This document shows positions 10,944 to 27,360 of a stretch of DNA of 64,000 nucleotides, in pieces (position 1 is the first letter of the stretch; each line of letters starts with the position of its first letter). The position numbers and the translations under genes were made by a program. Origin of the DNA: Salvia splendens (lineage: Eukaryota; Streptophyta; Magnoliopsida; Lamiales; Lamiaceae); the NCBI RefSeq assembly GCF_004379255.2, contig NC_056037.1:18176902-18240901 (forward strand), in the 5' to 3' direction. The notes under the pieces are model-generated. The model did not search any database. It had not been told where the DNA came from and was given only the letters and a program-made list of their open reading frames with translations.

Positions 10944-11942
10944 CTGCACAAATTAAAGAGATATATTTAAACCATAATCTAAACATAAAATATTAAATAT
11001 TAAATAATATATCCATCAAATGATATAAAGTATTAAACAAATATATAAAACATAAAAAACTCCTAAACTATTAGATATAATGCGACGGTACTTGAACCCA
11101 ATATATATACTCCCTATTTAACAAAAAAATCACAGCCTGTTCTACAGAACGAAGGCGGCGCAACGTTCAAGCAAATAACCAAAGCACTTCCCCAATCTCA
11201 CAAATCTCGGCGCAATCGCTCAAGCAAATAACCAAAGCACTACCCCAATCTCACAGATCTCTTTCTCCTATATTATTTTCTATATTTACGCCTTTGATTT
11301 TTGTTTGCTTGATATTGAAAAGGAATTGCTTGGCTTTGGAAGTAGAAGTGAATGAGGTGAAAGTCTATTCTTGGTGTCTTTTTATTTCGAAAATTAGGGT
11401 TTAGAATTTAATAGTATTCTGTTTCTTGTTGGTGGAATTAATTTCATAAAACTAACAACCAATTTCATAGAATTCAATATATGTTCAGTTTTATTGTAGT
11501 GGTTTTGCCGCAACTTTTATCTCCCGCCAATGTCAAAATCAGTTTTTTCTATTTTACCTTCTTTTTGGTGGAGAGGTAAAGATATCTCTTCAAAATGGGA
11601 AAAGGTATAATACCTTCTCATTTACCTCTCCCCTTGGAGACTGTTTTTCTGTCAAAAAGAGGTAAATTTGACAGTTATTATGATTTACCTTCTCATTTAC
11701 CTCCTCCCTTGGAGTTGCTCTAATTCAATTCAATGCAAGTGGAGTATTTAATTTGACAGAAAAAGGAGAGCTAAATTTATATGGATAAAAGAAAACAATA
11801 TTTTATCCATAAAAATGGTAAAATAAAGAAATTACACATTAAAATTGTGACATAGTAGTAGCAAATTGATGTTTTTGCAGGAATCGAGATCTGGAATTTG
11901 CTACTGCTAAAGGTTAAAATGGTGTCGAATAGCAATTTCTTG

Positions 11943-12927
11943 TTACTTGTTGTCGTCGCCTCTAGCAACTATCTTAAACTTTCCTGTTTGCTCTTGCTGC
12001 AAAACCACATCGCAAAAAAAAAAGAGTTACTTAAAATTAGAGTCCAATTTAAAATTTAATCAGAAGAAATTCAATTAATTGAAAAAGAAGGAAAAAAAGG
12101 GGGATTAGGGTTACCTTCTTCCAGAGATGAGTATGAGGGGAGCAAAATGCAGCAACAACAGATCCTCTGCTCTTCCCCTTCCCCTCTCTGTATTCGATAC
12201 AGAGCTCCTCTTTCAACCCGCAGCTGACGTGGAATGCCGATCCGCATTTAGGCTCGGAGCAATCAATGGCGCAACCGTTTTTCGATTTGCAGATGTAGCA
12301 CTCGGTCTCCCACCGCCTCTTCCCTACCCGATCGCAGTTGATTCCTTCTCTCCCCTCCGAATCCGCGAAGAACACCTCCGGCACGTAGATCGCGCACACC
12401 AGATGCGCCCAGCGCCCGTCCGTCGTCGGCTTCAACGCGCCGCCGCCTACGGGGCAGAGGCAGCAGGACGGCGGTTGATTTTTCTCCGATTTGGAATGGA
12501 GGCATTGAGCGCAGTACCAGTCGCCGTCGGGGATCCCGGCGGTGAAGGGGTGGCCGTAGCATGTGGCGTGCACCATCAGATCGCAGCCGTCGCAGAGCAC
12601 GATTGGATCCGCCGGATCTCCGTCCGTGCTGTCGCAGACGGCGCAGACGATTCCGTCCTCGCCGTCTTCTCCGAAGTTGAGTTTGATTTGTGCGGAATCT
12701 TCATCGGATGGGGGATTGAGATTCAGATCGAGGTCCAGGGGCTGAAACGCCCAAATTCGCTTCTTCGCTGGAAGGCAGAGAGTTGTGGCGGCGGGCGGGG
12801 AAGGCGAATCTCGGCATTCCTTGCGCTTTTTGGCGGGAAGGCAAGAGGAATCGGTTTGTTGTTGTTGTTGTTGTTGTAATCGGAATCGTTTGAGAGGAGG
12901 CAAGCCTAGAAATCTGGTCTCCTCCAT
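11943..12927 (-). CDS. PHD finger / extended PHD finger nuclear protein with EAR-like motif
   Basis: Two exons, 12927-12115 and 11996-11943, are joined by GT-AG over a 118-bp intron in phase 0 and give 288 residues. The N-terminus has a Gln run (residues 18-24), two basic PAKKR clusters that could be nuclear localisation signals (31-37, 53-57) and LDLDLNLNPP (64-73), which fits the EAR repression motif LxLxL. A C4HC3 PHD finger follows at about 93-142 (CAVCDS, LCDGCDLMVHATCYG, WYCAQC), then an extended PHD of the Jade/BRPF/ATX kind at about 154-266 (CCLCP, WAHLVCAIY, CYICK, FHVSCG, FCSPH). This pair reads histone H3 tails in known proteins. Arabidopsis At3g14740-type proteins are the closest remembered relatives. 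No catalytic domain is present, so it probably acts as an adaptor. The first exon is much more GC-rich than its surroundings. Confidence 0.9.
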
Positions 12928-13318
12928 TTGCGAAGAATAAAGGAAAGAGGGATTAGTAGGGTTTGGTGAAAAAGGCGATGAAGGGGAGGAGTGAGACTGA
13001 GAGCCAGAGGTGATGATATGGTGAAGAATATGGCGGGAAGATGAGATACTGAAATTTTGGGCAGAGGAATTTCAATTTATTAGTCGGAAAAATGTGGAGG
13101 GAGATTCTGATGTTTAAATTACGTTCAAATTTCATATTAGAGCCATCTCAAATCTGAAATGTTAGTGATTTACTTTAGAGCTCTAGTAAGTAATTATTTC
13201 GTGATTCGTTTGGTAGCTCATTACATAAATTGGGTGTTTATTTTTCTCTGTATGGCTTCATAGTGAACATAGTTATTGAAGATAGCAAAGATGATTGAGT
13301 GTGATATATTGAGCTTCA

Positions 13319-15268
13319 GAGCATCAACAATCGTGCTCTTGCTAGCGGCACGGTTGTGGGTCCGGCCCCACTTTTTCTGTCTGCTCTCTGGCAAGAGCAC
13401 AACACCTACAACTGTGCTCTTCCGCAAAGACGAGCACAATTAATTTAAAATTCAATTAAACAAAAACATTTCCATAATACTAAAATTCATTAAAAAACCT
13501 AAATAATATTACAAATGACAAATAAAATAAAAACGACATAATTAAAATCCTAAAAATTAAAAATTACATAATTAAAATGCTAAATATTAAAAAACCACTA
13601 CTCGTTGCCGAATTTCGCCCACATGTGTTTGATTAGGTCTTCTTGTAGCTGAATGTGGGTTCGGGTATCGCGCATTGTGTGTCTTGTCTCGATCCTTTGG
13701 CCAACCGTCGTATGCTCACCTCGGCGTGGGGGAGACCTCGTTGTTGAGCTTCCGACTTCATCCTCGTCGTAGAAGCTAGCTGCCCTCGGCCCTTCGTCGG
13801 CTATAATCATTTGTGTAAGATAATACACGTGAACATGATGTCAGCGATATTATTCACGTACCACAGCCGAGCCGGGGCCTTCACAATGTTGAATCGGGTT
13901 TGAAGGACCCCGAAGGCTCTTTCGACGTCTTTCCGCGCGGACTCTTGACGCTGCGCAAAAAGAACCCGTCTCGGGTCGTGCGGGTTGCTGAGCGTCTTCA
14001 CGAACGTCGATCACCCTGGATAGATACCATCGGCGAGATAGTAACCCATGTGGTATGTAGTTCCGTTGACGGTGAAGTCGATCGCCGGTGCTACACCATT
14101 CATCACATCATTGAAGGGGGTGACGAATAGAGCACGTTCAAGTCGTTGTTGGCTCCGGCAACGCCGAAATATGCATGCCAAATCCATAGGCGGTGGTCGG
14201 CGACCTCCTCAAGGATAAGTGTTGGGCCGCCGCCTTTGTGACCCCTTAAGTGTTGCCACCTCCAAGCAGTCGGGCAATTCTTCCACCTCCAATGCATGCA
14301 GTCAATGCTGCCAAGCATTCCGGGAAAGCCATGGACTGATTCGTGAAGACGAAGCAACCGTTGGCAATCATCGGTGGTAGGTACACGAAGGGATTCATCC
14401 CCGAAGGCTGAACGAATGCCCTCACAAAAATTCTTTAGACAAAGGATTCCAGTGGACTCACCGATATGCAAATACTCATCGAAGATGTCGGCCGTTTGCC
14501 CAGTAGCGAGTTGTCGGATGGCACACGTACACTTCTGCAACGGCGTGATACTTTGCCGGCCGGCTGCATCTGGATCTGTTTGGAAGAATTCAACACGTGC
14601 GGACAATGTGTTGACAATTCGCATAAACAAGCGCTTTGACATGCGAAAACGGGGCCTGAAGTAATCTGTCGGAAACCGCGGCTGGTCTGCAAAGTAGTCG
14701 GCAACGAGCCTTTCGTGGGCTCCCTCCCGGTCCCGATGGATGTAGCGGCGAGTTGATCTAGTTCGTTGAGGAGGAGGAGCGGGGGTATTCGCCACGACAT
14801 ATGCTTCGTAAGAGGCACGATGTTGTTTGTAGTATTCTTGTTTTTCGCGCTACGCTTCTGCCATGAGATGGGTGAAATCCATTTGAGGTTTTGAGTGAGG
14901 GATGAATGTGTTGATAGTTTGTATGAGAATTATGAATGAGAGATGATTTGATGTGATAAATGAATGATGAATGTGTGTATTTATAGATGATTTTGGGGGA
15001 AAAAATTTAACAAAATTCCAAAAAATTCAGAAAAACGGGCAAAAAAATGACAATATTTTTGGGATTTGGAAAATATATTTTTTATTTTTTTTATCATTAT
15101 TTATAATTAAATAACGAATTTTAAATAAATAAATAAAAATTCAAAGGCAACGGCTATGCTGTTGCCCAATCGCGTGCCGCCACGTCACCTGCTCGCCGGC
15201 ACGGCGAGACACGTCCGTGCCAGCGGCGCGGACGGACGCGGGTTACGACGCCACCGTTGCGGATGTTC
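13319..15268. mobile_element. PIF/Harbinger element no. 2, TSD TCA
   Basis: The left end GAGCATCAACAATCG and complement of the right end GAACATCCGCAACGG are imperfect inverted repeats. TCA is present on both sides (13316-13318, 15269-15271). Both subterminal regions are GC-rich and full of GCACGG/CCGTGC blocks, unlike the flanks. The element carries one minus-strand transposase gene with several lesions and no second gene. Its ends match those of the third Harbinger element (31888-61792), so they share a family. Confidence 0.8.
13598..14882 (-). pseudogene. Harbinger (ALP1-like) transposase, several lesions
   Basis: The probable start is ATG at 14882. The frame has a TAG about ten codons later, then a long open part (14795-14103) with FRMSKRLFMRIV, the first catalytic Asp in GSIDCMHW and the second in GANNDLNVL. 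Near 14120 the frame shifts. Continuing in the new frame, a TGA interrupts after GIYPG at about 14017. The segment with the catalytic Glu (DVERAFGVLQTRF) follows, and a one-base loss near 13810 shifts the frame again before the C-terminal tail that ends at 13598. All three acidic residues of the DDE triad are present, so decay is by point lesions and not by deletion. Confidence 0.88.
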
Positions 15269-15677
15269 TCAGCTACAATGTGCATTCAAAATATTATAAA
15301 TCCCACCTAAAAGTAAAAGTAAAGTGATTTATCAAAGTTACTATAAATTTTCGAATGAATTTTATAAATGGTTGTATCAAATAGATTAAAAAATTTTGAT
15401 TTGTTTCAAATAGATTTAAAAAATTTGGTTATAAATGATTTTATAATATGACACAAAATTGATAAAATAAGAGAGAGAAAATAAAGAGTAGTTAAAGTAG
15501 TCTTAATGGTACTAGGACCCACATTATTATTAGTGTTTTAAGGGTAGTATAAGTTGTAAATAACTCAATGTGTATGGGTAGTAAATTGTGATAAATAAAT
15601 GAAAATGCTCATATTTTTATAAGACGGACAAAACGGAAAGTACACATTTTTATGGCACGGATGGAGTATACTTAATA

Positions 15678-15891
15678 CCCCCTCTATTCATTCAAGATGT
15701 TCATATTCTCGAATGACATCGGATTTTAGGTGGAGTAGTTGAGTAAATTAAAGTAGAGTGAAAAAAAGGTGATTGAATATTTTAATGATAAGAAATGAGA
15801 GAAAAATTTGTTTCCAAATATTAAAAGTGGACATCTTAAATGGGACGAATAAAAAAGAAAATGTTGAACATCTTGAGTGCGACGAAGCGAG
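15678..15891. mobile_element. Stowaway-like MITE, same family as 8021-8232
   Basis: It is flanked by TA. The ends read CCCCTCTATTCATTCAAGAT and TCTTGAGTGCGACGAAGCGA. The body shares GGTGATTGAATATTTTAATG with the MITE at 8021-8232. Just left (about 15420-15668) a more decayed MITE ends in GGCACGGATGGAGTA. The rest of 15269-16084 shows no gene. Confidence 0.7.
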
Positions 15892-16470
15892 TATTACTAT
15901 TGTTTATTATCCTATTAATACATTTTATAATATGATAATCAAAATACAATATAATTATATTCAAATTAATTTAATGTTTTTATTTATAGGTGGAAAATGT
16001 TAATTTAATGTTTTTATTTATAATATGATAATCAAAATAATTCCAGTAAATTTATGTTTGTTCTCTCCATGCACACATTAAACCATGAGATTTAAACACA
16101 CACACCAGTGGCATAGCATGAAAGCAAGGATAGAATTAAATTCAAGAAATTGCTTGATTTTCATTGTTCAAATAATTGACAGAAGCAATGCAACAGCTTT
16201 TACCGTTATACATTCATACATGGAACTAACTGAACTTGAACACCTTCAACTAAAAAGCAATTGCCTCTTAAAAACTAAAATACGCCCAGCTCGGATTTTT
16301 CCGCAACGAGAGACATCCAAGCCAAGTAGAAAATCTTCCATAATCTGCAAACATCACAATCGTTACTATCGGATGAGTGATGACGCAGTTTGCTCCAGGT
16401 GTCTGTCTCCGCTCGGTCTGAGTCCAAGCATAATTCACCTGAGTAAAACATCAGATGTCACTGTACCCGG

Positions 16471-21262
<4,792 letters not shown>

Positions 21263-21439
21263 CCTTGCTTAAATCTATTCCGATCCGATCAGTGAAAAAC
21301 GAAAACCTCTGCCGTTCAAAATTCAAACTGATTACACCGAAATATTCAACAAAATTGCAATTCCAGATGCCTCAACTCGCACAAATTCGAGAGATTTGTT
21401 GTGATTTAGAGAGAGAGAGGAAGAGTTTAGGGGTTTGAA

Positions 21440-21480
21440 AAATTCCACTAACGTAAATTCGGTGAACGTTAGTGGAATTT
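21440..21480. repeat. Perfect 15-bp inverted repeat over the MAP-kinase core promoter
   Basis: AAATTCCACTAACGT (21440-21454) and ACGTTAGTGGAATTT (21466-21480) are exact complements around an 11-bp spacer. The right arm overlaps the TATA box (21477-21483) and the left arm falls at the expected transcription start. It could be a regulator site or a transcript-end hairpin. Confidence 0.9.
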
Positions 21481-21483
21481 ATA
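21477..21483 (-). promoter_or_regulatory. TATA box of the MAP-kinase gene
   Basis: Minus-strand TATAAAT lies 215 bp upstream of the ATG at 21262 and would start transcription near 21450. The leader of about 190 bp has a CTCTCTCTC tract (21408-21420) and no upstream ORF of note. Confidence 0.6.
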
Positions 21484-21488
21484 CAGAG

Positions 21489-21535
21489 GTTTTTGTTTTT
21501 GTTTTTGTTTTTGTTTTTGTTTTTGTTTTTGTTTT
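21489..21535. repeat. (GTTTTT)n repeat directly upstream of the MAP-kinase TATA box
   Basis: About seven and a half hexamer units on the plus strand, giving a poly(A)-rich AAAAAC array in the promoter sense. It begins 6 bp above the TATA box. AT tracts of this kind tend to exclude nucleosomes. Confidence 0.9.
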
Positions 21536-22348
21536 CATTTTCTTTTTATGTGGTTTTGGAATTTTCTTTTTTGAATATTTGTTTTTGAAGTAATATTTTA
21601 TCCACTTCTTTTGTTGCGCGCAGGCTTACGTGTACACCTGCGATTGGTTAATAGTCCTGTTTGATTAATTACACATTAATAACTTTTTCGAATTTTGCAT
21701 TTTGGCCCCAAATCTTATAAATATTATATTATCGCCAATAAAAAGCTTTGATTTGATGTAAAGGATGGATATATGTTGGTGAAAGGGTAAAATATTTAAA
21801 CATATTTTGTAAAATTATGTAAATCGATTTATCGATATCATTATTCCATAAATTAATAGTATGGCGTTTGATACTTTATTTAATGGGGAAGCAAGAATAA
21901 ATAAAGAGCCTTCAACGTAAAGTCAACACGACAAGCATATTAATAAGAAAAAAAATGTAGTAGTAGTAATATTTTATTATAGATTTCCGTAAATTAGAAA
22001 TCACGAAAAGAGGTTTTCAAAATAATTATATGAAAATGTTGGAGTTCTTTAATGCATGTACGTGGCATTTTTCATCATGAACTTTACAATATAGTAATTT
22101 CATAGGAAATTCACAAAATAAGTTATAATTCAACAATAACAAGATTACTTAGATTTTACTTTTTGAAAATACTCGCCAATGGTCGGTGATTGTATCTTAA
22201 TCTCGAAAGCATCGACTCCACCCACCTATTTAATTATAAATATAATTCATATGAATTAATCGTGGTGATTATATAAACTCCTTTGATTGGGATATTTGAA
22301 TGGAAGGGAGTAATTTCATATCTTATTCTTGGATAATTATTTTATGTA
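21536..22348. other. Intergenic DNA upstream of the MAP-kinase gene
   Basis: No ORF, RNA gene or recognisable repeat was found. The region is AT-rich, would contain the distal promoter, and ends at the copia insertion site. Confidence 0.5.
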
Positions 22349-22353
22349 ATAGT

Positions 22354-22938
22354 TGAAAAGAACAACAATAAAGCATGAAAGCTAAAGCAAGGCAAAACAT
22401 AACTTGATATGGAAGATGGTGAGAGTCGAATTCACTCTTTCATTCGTTGAATCCACAATGCTCAAAGTGTGGTTACATATGTGTAGCATAGGAAACATCT
22501 AGAACTCTACCATAATCCATCTAGTACAAGTTAAAGCAAGATTACAAAGTTAATCATAACAAACTCTGCTAATCTATTTCCTTCTTTAATCCCTTTAGCA
22601 CCACGTCTCTCCAAGTACATTCATGGTCCTGCATCTTAGTTGTGAGCATAGGTACAGTCACGAGCTAAGCTCGTGAGGTGTTGGATCGTGCGATGACAGC
22701 TTGTTGGGAGCTGTCACTTGCTTTTCCTCGTGTGCGACTTCCATGCGATAAGGCGTGGTTGATCAAGCCATCTCCTTCAACACGCTTGATTAAGTCATCG
22801 CGCTTGGTCACCGATGACTTGATTAAGTCATCGCGCTTGATCAAGTCATCGCGCTTGATCACCAATGACTTGATCAAGACATCGCACTTGATCAAGTCAT
22901 CGACTTGGTTGATCAAGCCATTTGTCACTCCTCTAACA
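22354..22938 (-). repeat. Copia 3' LTR (left), 585 bp
   Basis: Read on the minus strand it starts TGTTAGAGGAGTGAC and ends TTCTTTTCA. It contains a mini-array of about 18 bp units around CTTGATCAAGTCATCGCG (about 22780-22905) with TTGATCAA palindromes. It has more units than the right LTR, which explains most of the length difference. Confidence 0.95.
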
Positions 22939-23003
22939 TCCCCCCTCAACCTGAGGGAAGCTAAGAAAACAACACCAAGTCTGTTACGGAGCTTCACGAA
23001 AGG

Positions 23004-24454
23004 TTATTGGCCCAGAGGTTTGGTGAAGATGTCCGCAATCTGGTCTTGAGTGGGTACATGGCGTAGCTCAAGCTCCTTGTTGAGAACCTTATCTCTAACA
23101 AAATGAACATCAAGCTCTATGTGTTTGGTTCTAGCATGTAGAACTGGATTATAAGCCAGAGCAATGGCACTTAAATTATCAACCACACCACAGGAGGCGA
23201 TTTGAGTGACATTCTTAACTCATCAAGTAAGGAAGTAAGCCAAGCTACCTCAGATGCAGTGTGAGTGAGGCTTCTGTACTCAGCTTCAGTGCTAGAGCGA
23301 GCTACAACCGTTTGCTTCTTGACACACCATGAAATCAAGCTTCCACCAAAATAAGTGCAAAAACCAGTGGTAGACCTCCTATCATCCAAATCAGACGTCC
23401 AATCCGAATCAGAGAAAGCAGATAGAACACCATTGGACCTGTGAATTTGTATAACATAGTCCAATGAACCAGATAGGTATCTTAGAATGCGTTTAACTGC
23501 CCTCCAGTGAGTATCAAGAGGAGAGGCCATGTATTGGCTAACTTTATTGACTGCATAGTTGATGTCTGGCCAAGTTATAGCAGCATATTGAAGAGCGCCT
23601 ACAATGTTTCTGTAAAACTTGGCATCTGAGACTGGTTCACCAACATTTTTGCTAAGTTCACAACTTGAAACCATGGGTGTGGGGCAGCCCTTAGCTCTAG
23701 TCATGTTAGCTTTCTTTAGTAAATCTTTAATGTAAGAAGATTGACAAAGATGAAAACCATGCTCAGTTAAGACAACTTCTACTCCAAGGAAGAGATTGAC
23801 TTCACCAAGAACCTTAAGAGAGAACTGAGCATGTAATTCACTAATCACCTTCTGGATTGCAGCTGGGCAGTTCCCTGTAACAAGCATATCATCAACATAG
23901 ATTAGGAGAAAGATGGTCTCTGAACCTGATCTTCTGACAAACATAGAAGCATCAGCTCTGGATTGCTTGAAACCAAGTGAAATGAGCACTGAGTGAATAG
24001 TAAAGAACCAGGCTCTTGAAGCATGTTTGAGACCATAGATAGCCTTTTTGAGCTTGCAGACCAGATGAGGACCACCTTGTTCAAAACCTTGAGGCTGCCT
24101 CATGTAGATATCCTCTTTCAACTCACCATTGAGGAAAGCATTGTTGACATCAAAATGTGTTATTTCCCGGCCAAAAGACACAACAATATTGAGGATCATT
24201 CTAATTGTTGCAGGTTTAACCACTGGGCTGAAGGTCTCAGTAAAATCAAACCCTGGTTGTTGTGAGAAACCTTGAGCAACAAGCCTGGCCTTGTGCCTGG
24301 CAATCTCTCCAGAAAGATGAAGTTTCAATTTGAAAATCCAAGTGCACCCCACTAGATTCTTTCCAGGAGGCAATGTAGTAAGGATCCAAGTGTTATTCTT
24401 GAGTAAGGCAACATACTCAGCCATCATGGCTGCTTTCCAAACTGGAATGAGCAA
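23004..24454 (-). pseudogene. Copia reverse transcriptase and RNase H
   Basis: A 427-codon open frame (24454-23171) covers RT with GCTWIFKLK, KARLVAQGFSQ, the catalytic LLIYVDDMLVTG (YVDD), and RNase H with FSDSDWTSDLDDRRSTTGF and VVARSSTEAEYRSL. The frame slips near 23175, and the last RNase H part ([20 protein letters not shown]) continues in another frame to the stop at 23004. The YVDD core itself is intact. Confidence 0.9.
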
Positions 24455-24728
24455 AGCTTCAGTGGCAGATTTAGGAGTTGGAGGTGGAGAGACAATAGAG
24501 TGTAGAGCTTAGGTTTGAAGATTCATGACTTGGATCTAGTAGTCATGTGGTGTGAGCTAGAAGTGTTAGTTTCAGAGGTAACAGGGGGAGCAAGAGAGGC
24601 ATTTGAGGCTGAAGTGGACTGATCTCTAGCAGATGAATCAGAACCAGAATGGTGAGGTGGAGGAGAAATGTGTGGAGACGTGGGAGTATGGATATGAGAA
24701 GGTGAAGAAAAGGGTGTAGCAGAAGGAA

Positions 24729-26295
24729 TTACAAGAGATGGCTGCTGTGTTGTAGTAACAGGGATGGTCTGTGAAGGTGGAGATGGAAGCAACACAAATG
24801 GAGATACAATGGAGGCATTTGTGTCATTAGATGAAAAAAGAGTTGGATAAGGGAATCATGTTCATCAAAGATAACATCTCTAGAAACTATAACTCTTCCA
24901 TCTGGGAGAAGAGCCTTATACCCCTTATGAGAGGCACTATAACCTAGAAACACATACCTCAATGACATGTGATCAAGCTTATGCTTGTTATACGGCTGGA
25001 CCAGGGGAAAACACAAACAACTAAGCACCCTCAATGCACAACAATCAGGTTTCTTGAGAAATACTTTCTGAAATGGAGAGATCCCAACAATGATCTTGGA
25101 AGACATTCTGTTGATGAGAAAAACCGCAGAGACAAAAGCATCATCCCAGAATTCAACTGGAAGAGAGGACTGAGTGAGAAGAGTGAGTCCAGTCTCCACT
25201 ATATGCCTATGTTTCCTTTCATCCAATCCATTTTGTTGCGGAGTATAGGGACAAGAAAGCCTGTGTATTATCCCATTCTCCTTAAAATATGAAGTTAAAC
25301 TTTGAAACTCTCCTCCCCAATCAGATTGAAAACACTTAATCTTCCTCATAAACAGATTTTCTGTTAATGACTTAAAATTTTTTAAAGATATCAGAAACAT
25401 CACTCTTATTCTTCAACAGATAAATCCATGTGAACCTTGAATAATGATCCACAAATAAAACATAGTATCATATTCATTTCTTGAAACAATTGGGGATGGT
25501 CCCCAGAGATCACTATGTAGCAATTCAAGAGGAGATGAAACCACAGATTATGAAAAATTATAGGGAAACCTATGAGCCTTAGATATGCAACAAGAATGAT
25601 AAAGTTGTGAACCATTTATTGAATTAAAAGGGATATTACAGCTTTTGAGTGCACTCTTGACAATGTCTAAGGTAGGATGTCCTAGTCTATTGTGTCACAA
25701 GGCCAAGTCAAGACTAGAAACAGATTTAGAACTAGCACTAGCTGCAGAAACTGTTGTGCTGACAGAATGGATAGTCGGACATCCTTGATTGAATGAAACA
25801 GGAAAGGGAATGGTGGAGCTAGAGCTTCTCTTGATTGGTGAGTGATCAACTAGGAAATGGTATAGTCCCTTGTCAAAAGTTCCCTTGAGCATGACCTCCT
25901 TGGTTCCCAGGTCCTTGACAAAACAAAAGTCAGGATGGAATTCAAAAAAGACAGAGTTATCCCTAGCAAACTTAGACACACTGAGGAGGTTTTTGGTTAT
26001 GCTAGGGGACATGTAAAAGATTCTTTAAGGTGAGTTTCCTGGAAAAACTAGCAGAATGGGACTTTAATTCTGATTCTCCAACATTAGAAATAATAACTGC
26101 AGATCCATTTCCAAGTAAAAGACTTTTACCTCCAGTATATTCTGAGCTTGTGTTGAGATTGCTCAAATCTCCAGAGACATGATGAGTAGCGCCAGAGTCT
26201 GGATACCAGCTTGTTGATGCAGCAGAATCATAGCCAAACTCAGAAACACTAGAAGAGCTGGGAGATGGAGAAGGTCTTGCAGAGGCCGTATGCAC
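24729..26295 (-). pseudogene. Copia protease and integrase region, frameshifted
   Basis: The pieces in order are an aspartic protease motif WYPDSGATHHVSGDL (near 26230), a pre-integrase stretch with SITKNLLSVSKFARDNSVFFEF (about 26000-25695), a damaged part near 25600-25400, and an integrase core from 25403 with FQSDWGGEF and CPYTPQQNGLDERKH. At least three frame changes separate the pieces. The C-terminal linker towards RT is Ser/Pro-rich. Confidence 0.85.
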
Positions 26296-26389
26296 CAGAT
26301 GTGCTGATGGATTAGAGAAACTTTGGTGCTGATTGGACGGATTCCCTCTGAATTGCAGCTGAGACTAAGGAGGAGCATAATTTTCTCAA

Positions 26390-27287
26390 ATCTGTGCCAA
26401 CATTTGGCTGTTGTGTGTCCCGGTTTGTCACACAGTTGACAAATCATTTTGTTTCCTCTTCCAAAGCCTCTTCCTCCTCTACCCCCTCTCTGATTTCTTG
26501 AGCCTCCTCTTGCAGTTGAATCAAACCTTGTTTGATTGTATGGAGTGAACTCTCTTTTCTGATTTGACTGATGCATCAAGTTGAGAGCAGGCTGTGAGCC
26601 TTCTGCACTGGAAGAGTGAGATCTCATGGTCTCCATTCTAGACTCAAAAGTGAGCAAGAAAGCAGTGGCATCTCCTAGACTCCATGAATCAGATCTGGAG
26701 CTGATGGCACAAACTGCAGGATCATACTCTTGCCCAAGTCCTCCAAGGATATGCATGACCTGTTCATCTTCAGAAACCCTGCACCCAACAGATCCAAGAA
26801 GATCAAAAAAGTTTCTCATCTTTCCAAAGTATTCACTCATGCTCAATGAATCCTTCTTCAAATTTTGCATTTGTTGCTGATATTGCATGATCTTTGCAGT
26901 TGATCTGCTGGCAAAATTTGTCTCGAGAGCGCTCTAGATGTCTCTAGCTGATCTCAGTCCCACAACAAGACCTAGGGCTCCTTCTGATAGAGATGAGAGC
27001 AGCCACGCAACCACTCTTCTATCTTGTCTCTGTCATGAAATGAAATCTTCATTTATGGCTAATCCTCCTCCTTCTTCTGCAACAACTATTGTTTGAGATG
27101 GAGGTTTCTTCTCACCATTTAGGTATCCTTCTAGCCCGTACCCGTAAGCAGTGACATCAACTGGTTGTTGCCACATTAGGAAGTTCCCATCAGTCAGTTT
27201 TACTGAAATGGGGGGCAGCTACGCATAGGCAGGCTGAGTCCCTTGGCTCTGAGCAATGTCTCCAAATGAAGTGTTGGAGCTTGCCAT
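26390..27287 (-). pseudogene. Copia gag, interrupted
   Basis: It starts at ATG 27287 (MASSNTSFGD) and meets a TAG at 27221-27219. Further lesions follow before a long open part from 26888. That part shows the copia Gag core (LSMSEYFGKMRNFFDLLGSV, VMHILGGLGQEYD), a GGRGGRGFGRG linker and a CCHC zinc knuckle CQLCDKPGHTTAKC. The frame is lost right after CWHRFEK. Gag would form the particle and bind RNA; this copy cannot make a full protein. Confidence 0.85.
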
Positions 27288-27345
27288 TCTTGGAAATAAA
27301 ACAAGAAGAATAAAAAAAAAGTATGGAGACAAGATAAAAAAAGAT

Positions 27346-27360
27346 CCTGCTCTGATACCA
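27346..27360 (-). other. Primer binding site of the copia element (tRNA-iMet type)
   Basis: The minus-strand TGGTATCAGAGCAGG starts at the base next to the 5' LTR. It is complementary to the 3' end of plant initiator-Met tRNA, the standard primer of copia elements. Confidence 0.95.

Larger units (their letters stand above)
9296..11720. mobile_element. PIF/Harbinger element no. 1, defective, TSD TAA
   Basis: Terminal inverted repeats of about 35 bp start GAGCAACTCCAAGG on both ends and continue with the AGGTAAATGA(A/G)AAGG block. TAA is duplicated at 9293-9295 and 11721-11723, the usual 3-bp target of this superfamily. It carries the normal gene pair, a transposase start on the plus strand and a Myb/SANT-like gene on the minus strand, arranged convergently. 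The transposase 3' part has been deleted and both genes carry stops. Extra copies of the terminal motif lie just inside each end (9385-9420, 11598-11640). From 10944 to 11700 only noncoding DNA is seen. Confidence 0.88.

Noticed and set aside
12127..12879. 250-codon plus-strand ORF
   Set aside because: It is antisense to the PHD gene exon, whose GC-rich codons leave the opposite strand open. It has no recognisable domain, while the minus strand has all zinc ligands.
22665..23049. ORFs with repeated DDLIK or KRDDLIK words near the copia LTRs
   Set aside because: They are translations of the LTR mini-array on both strands, not protein genes.
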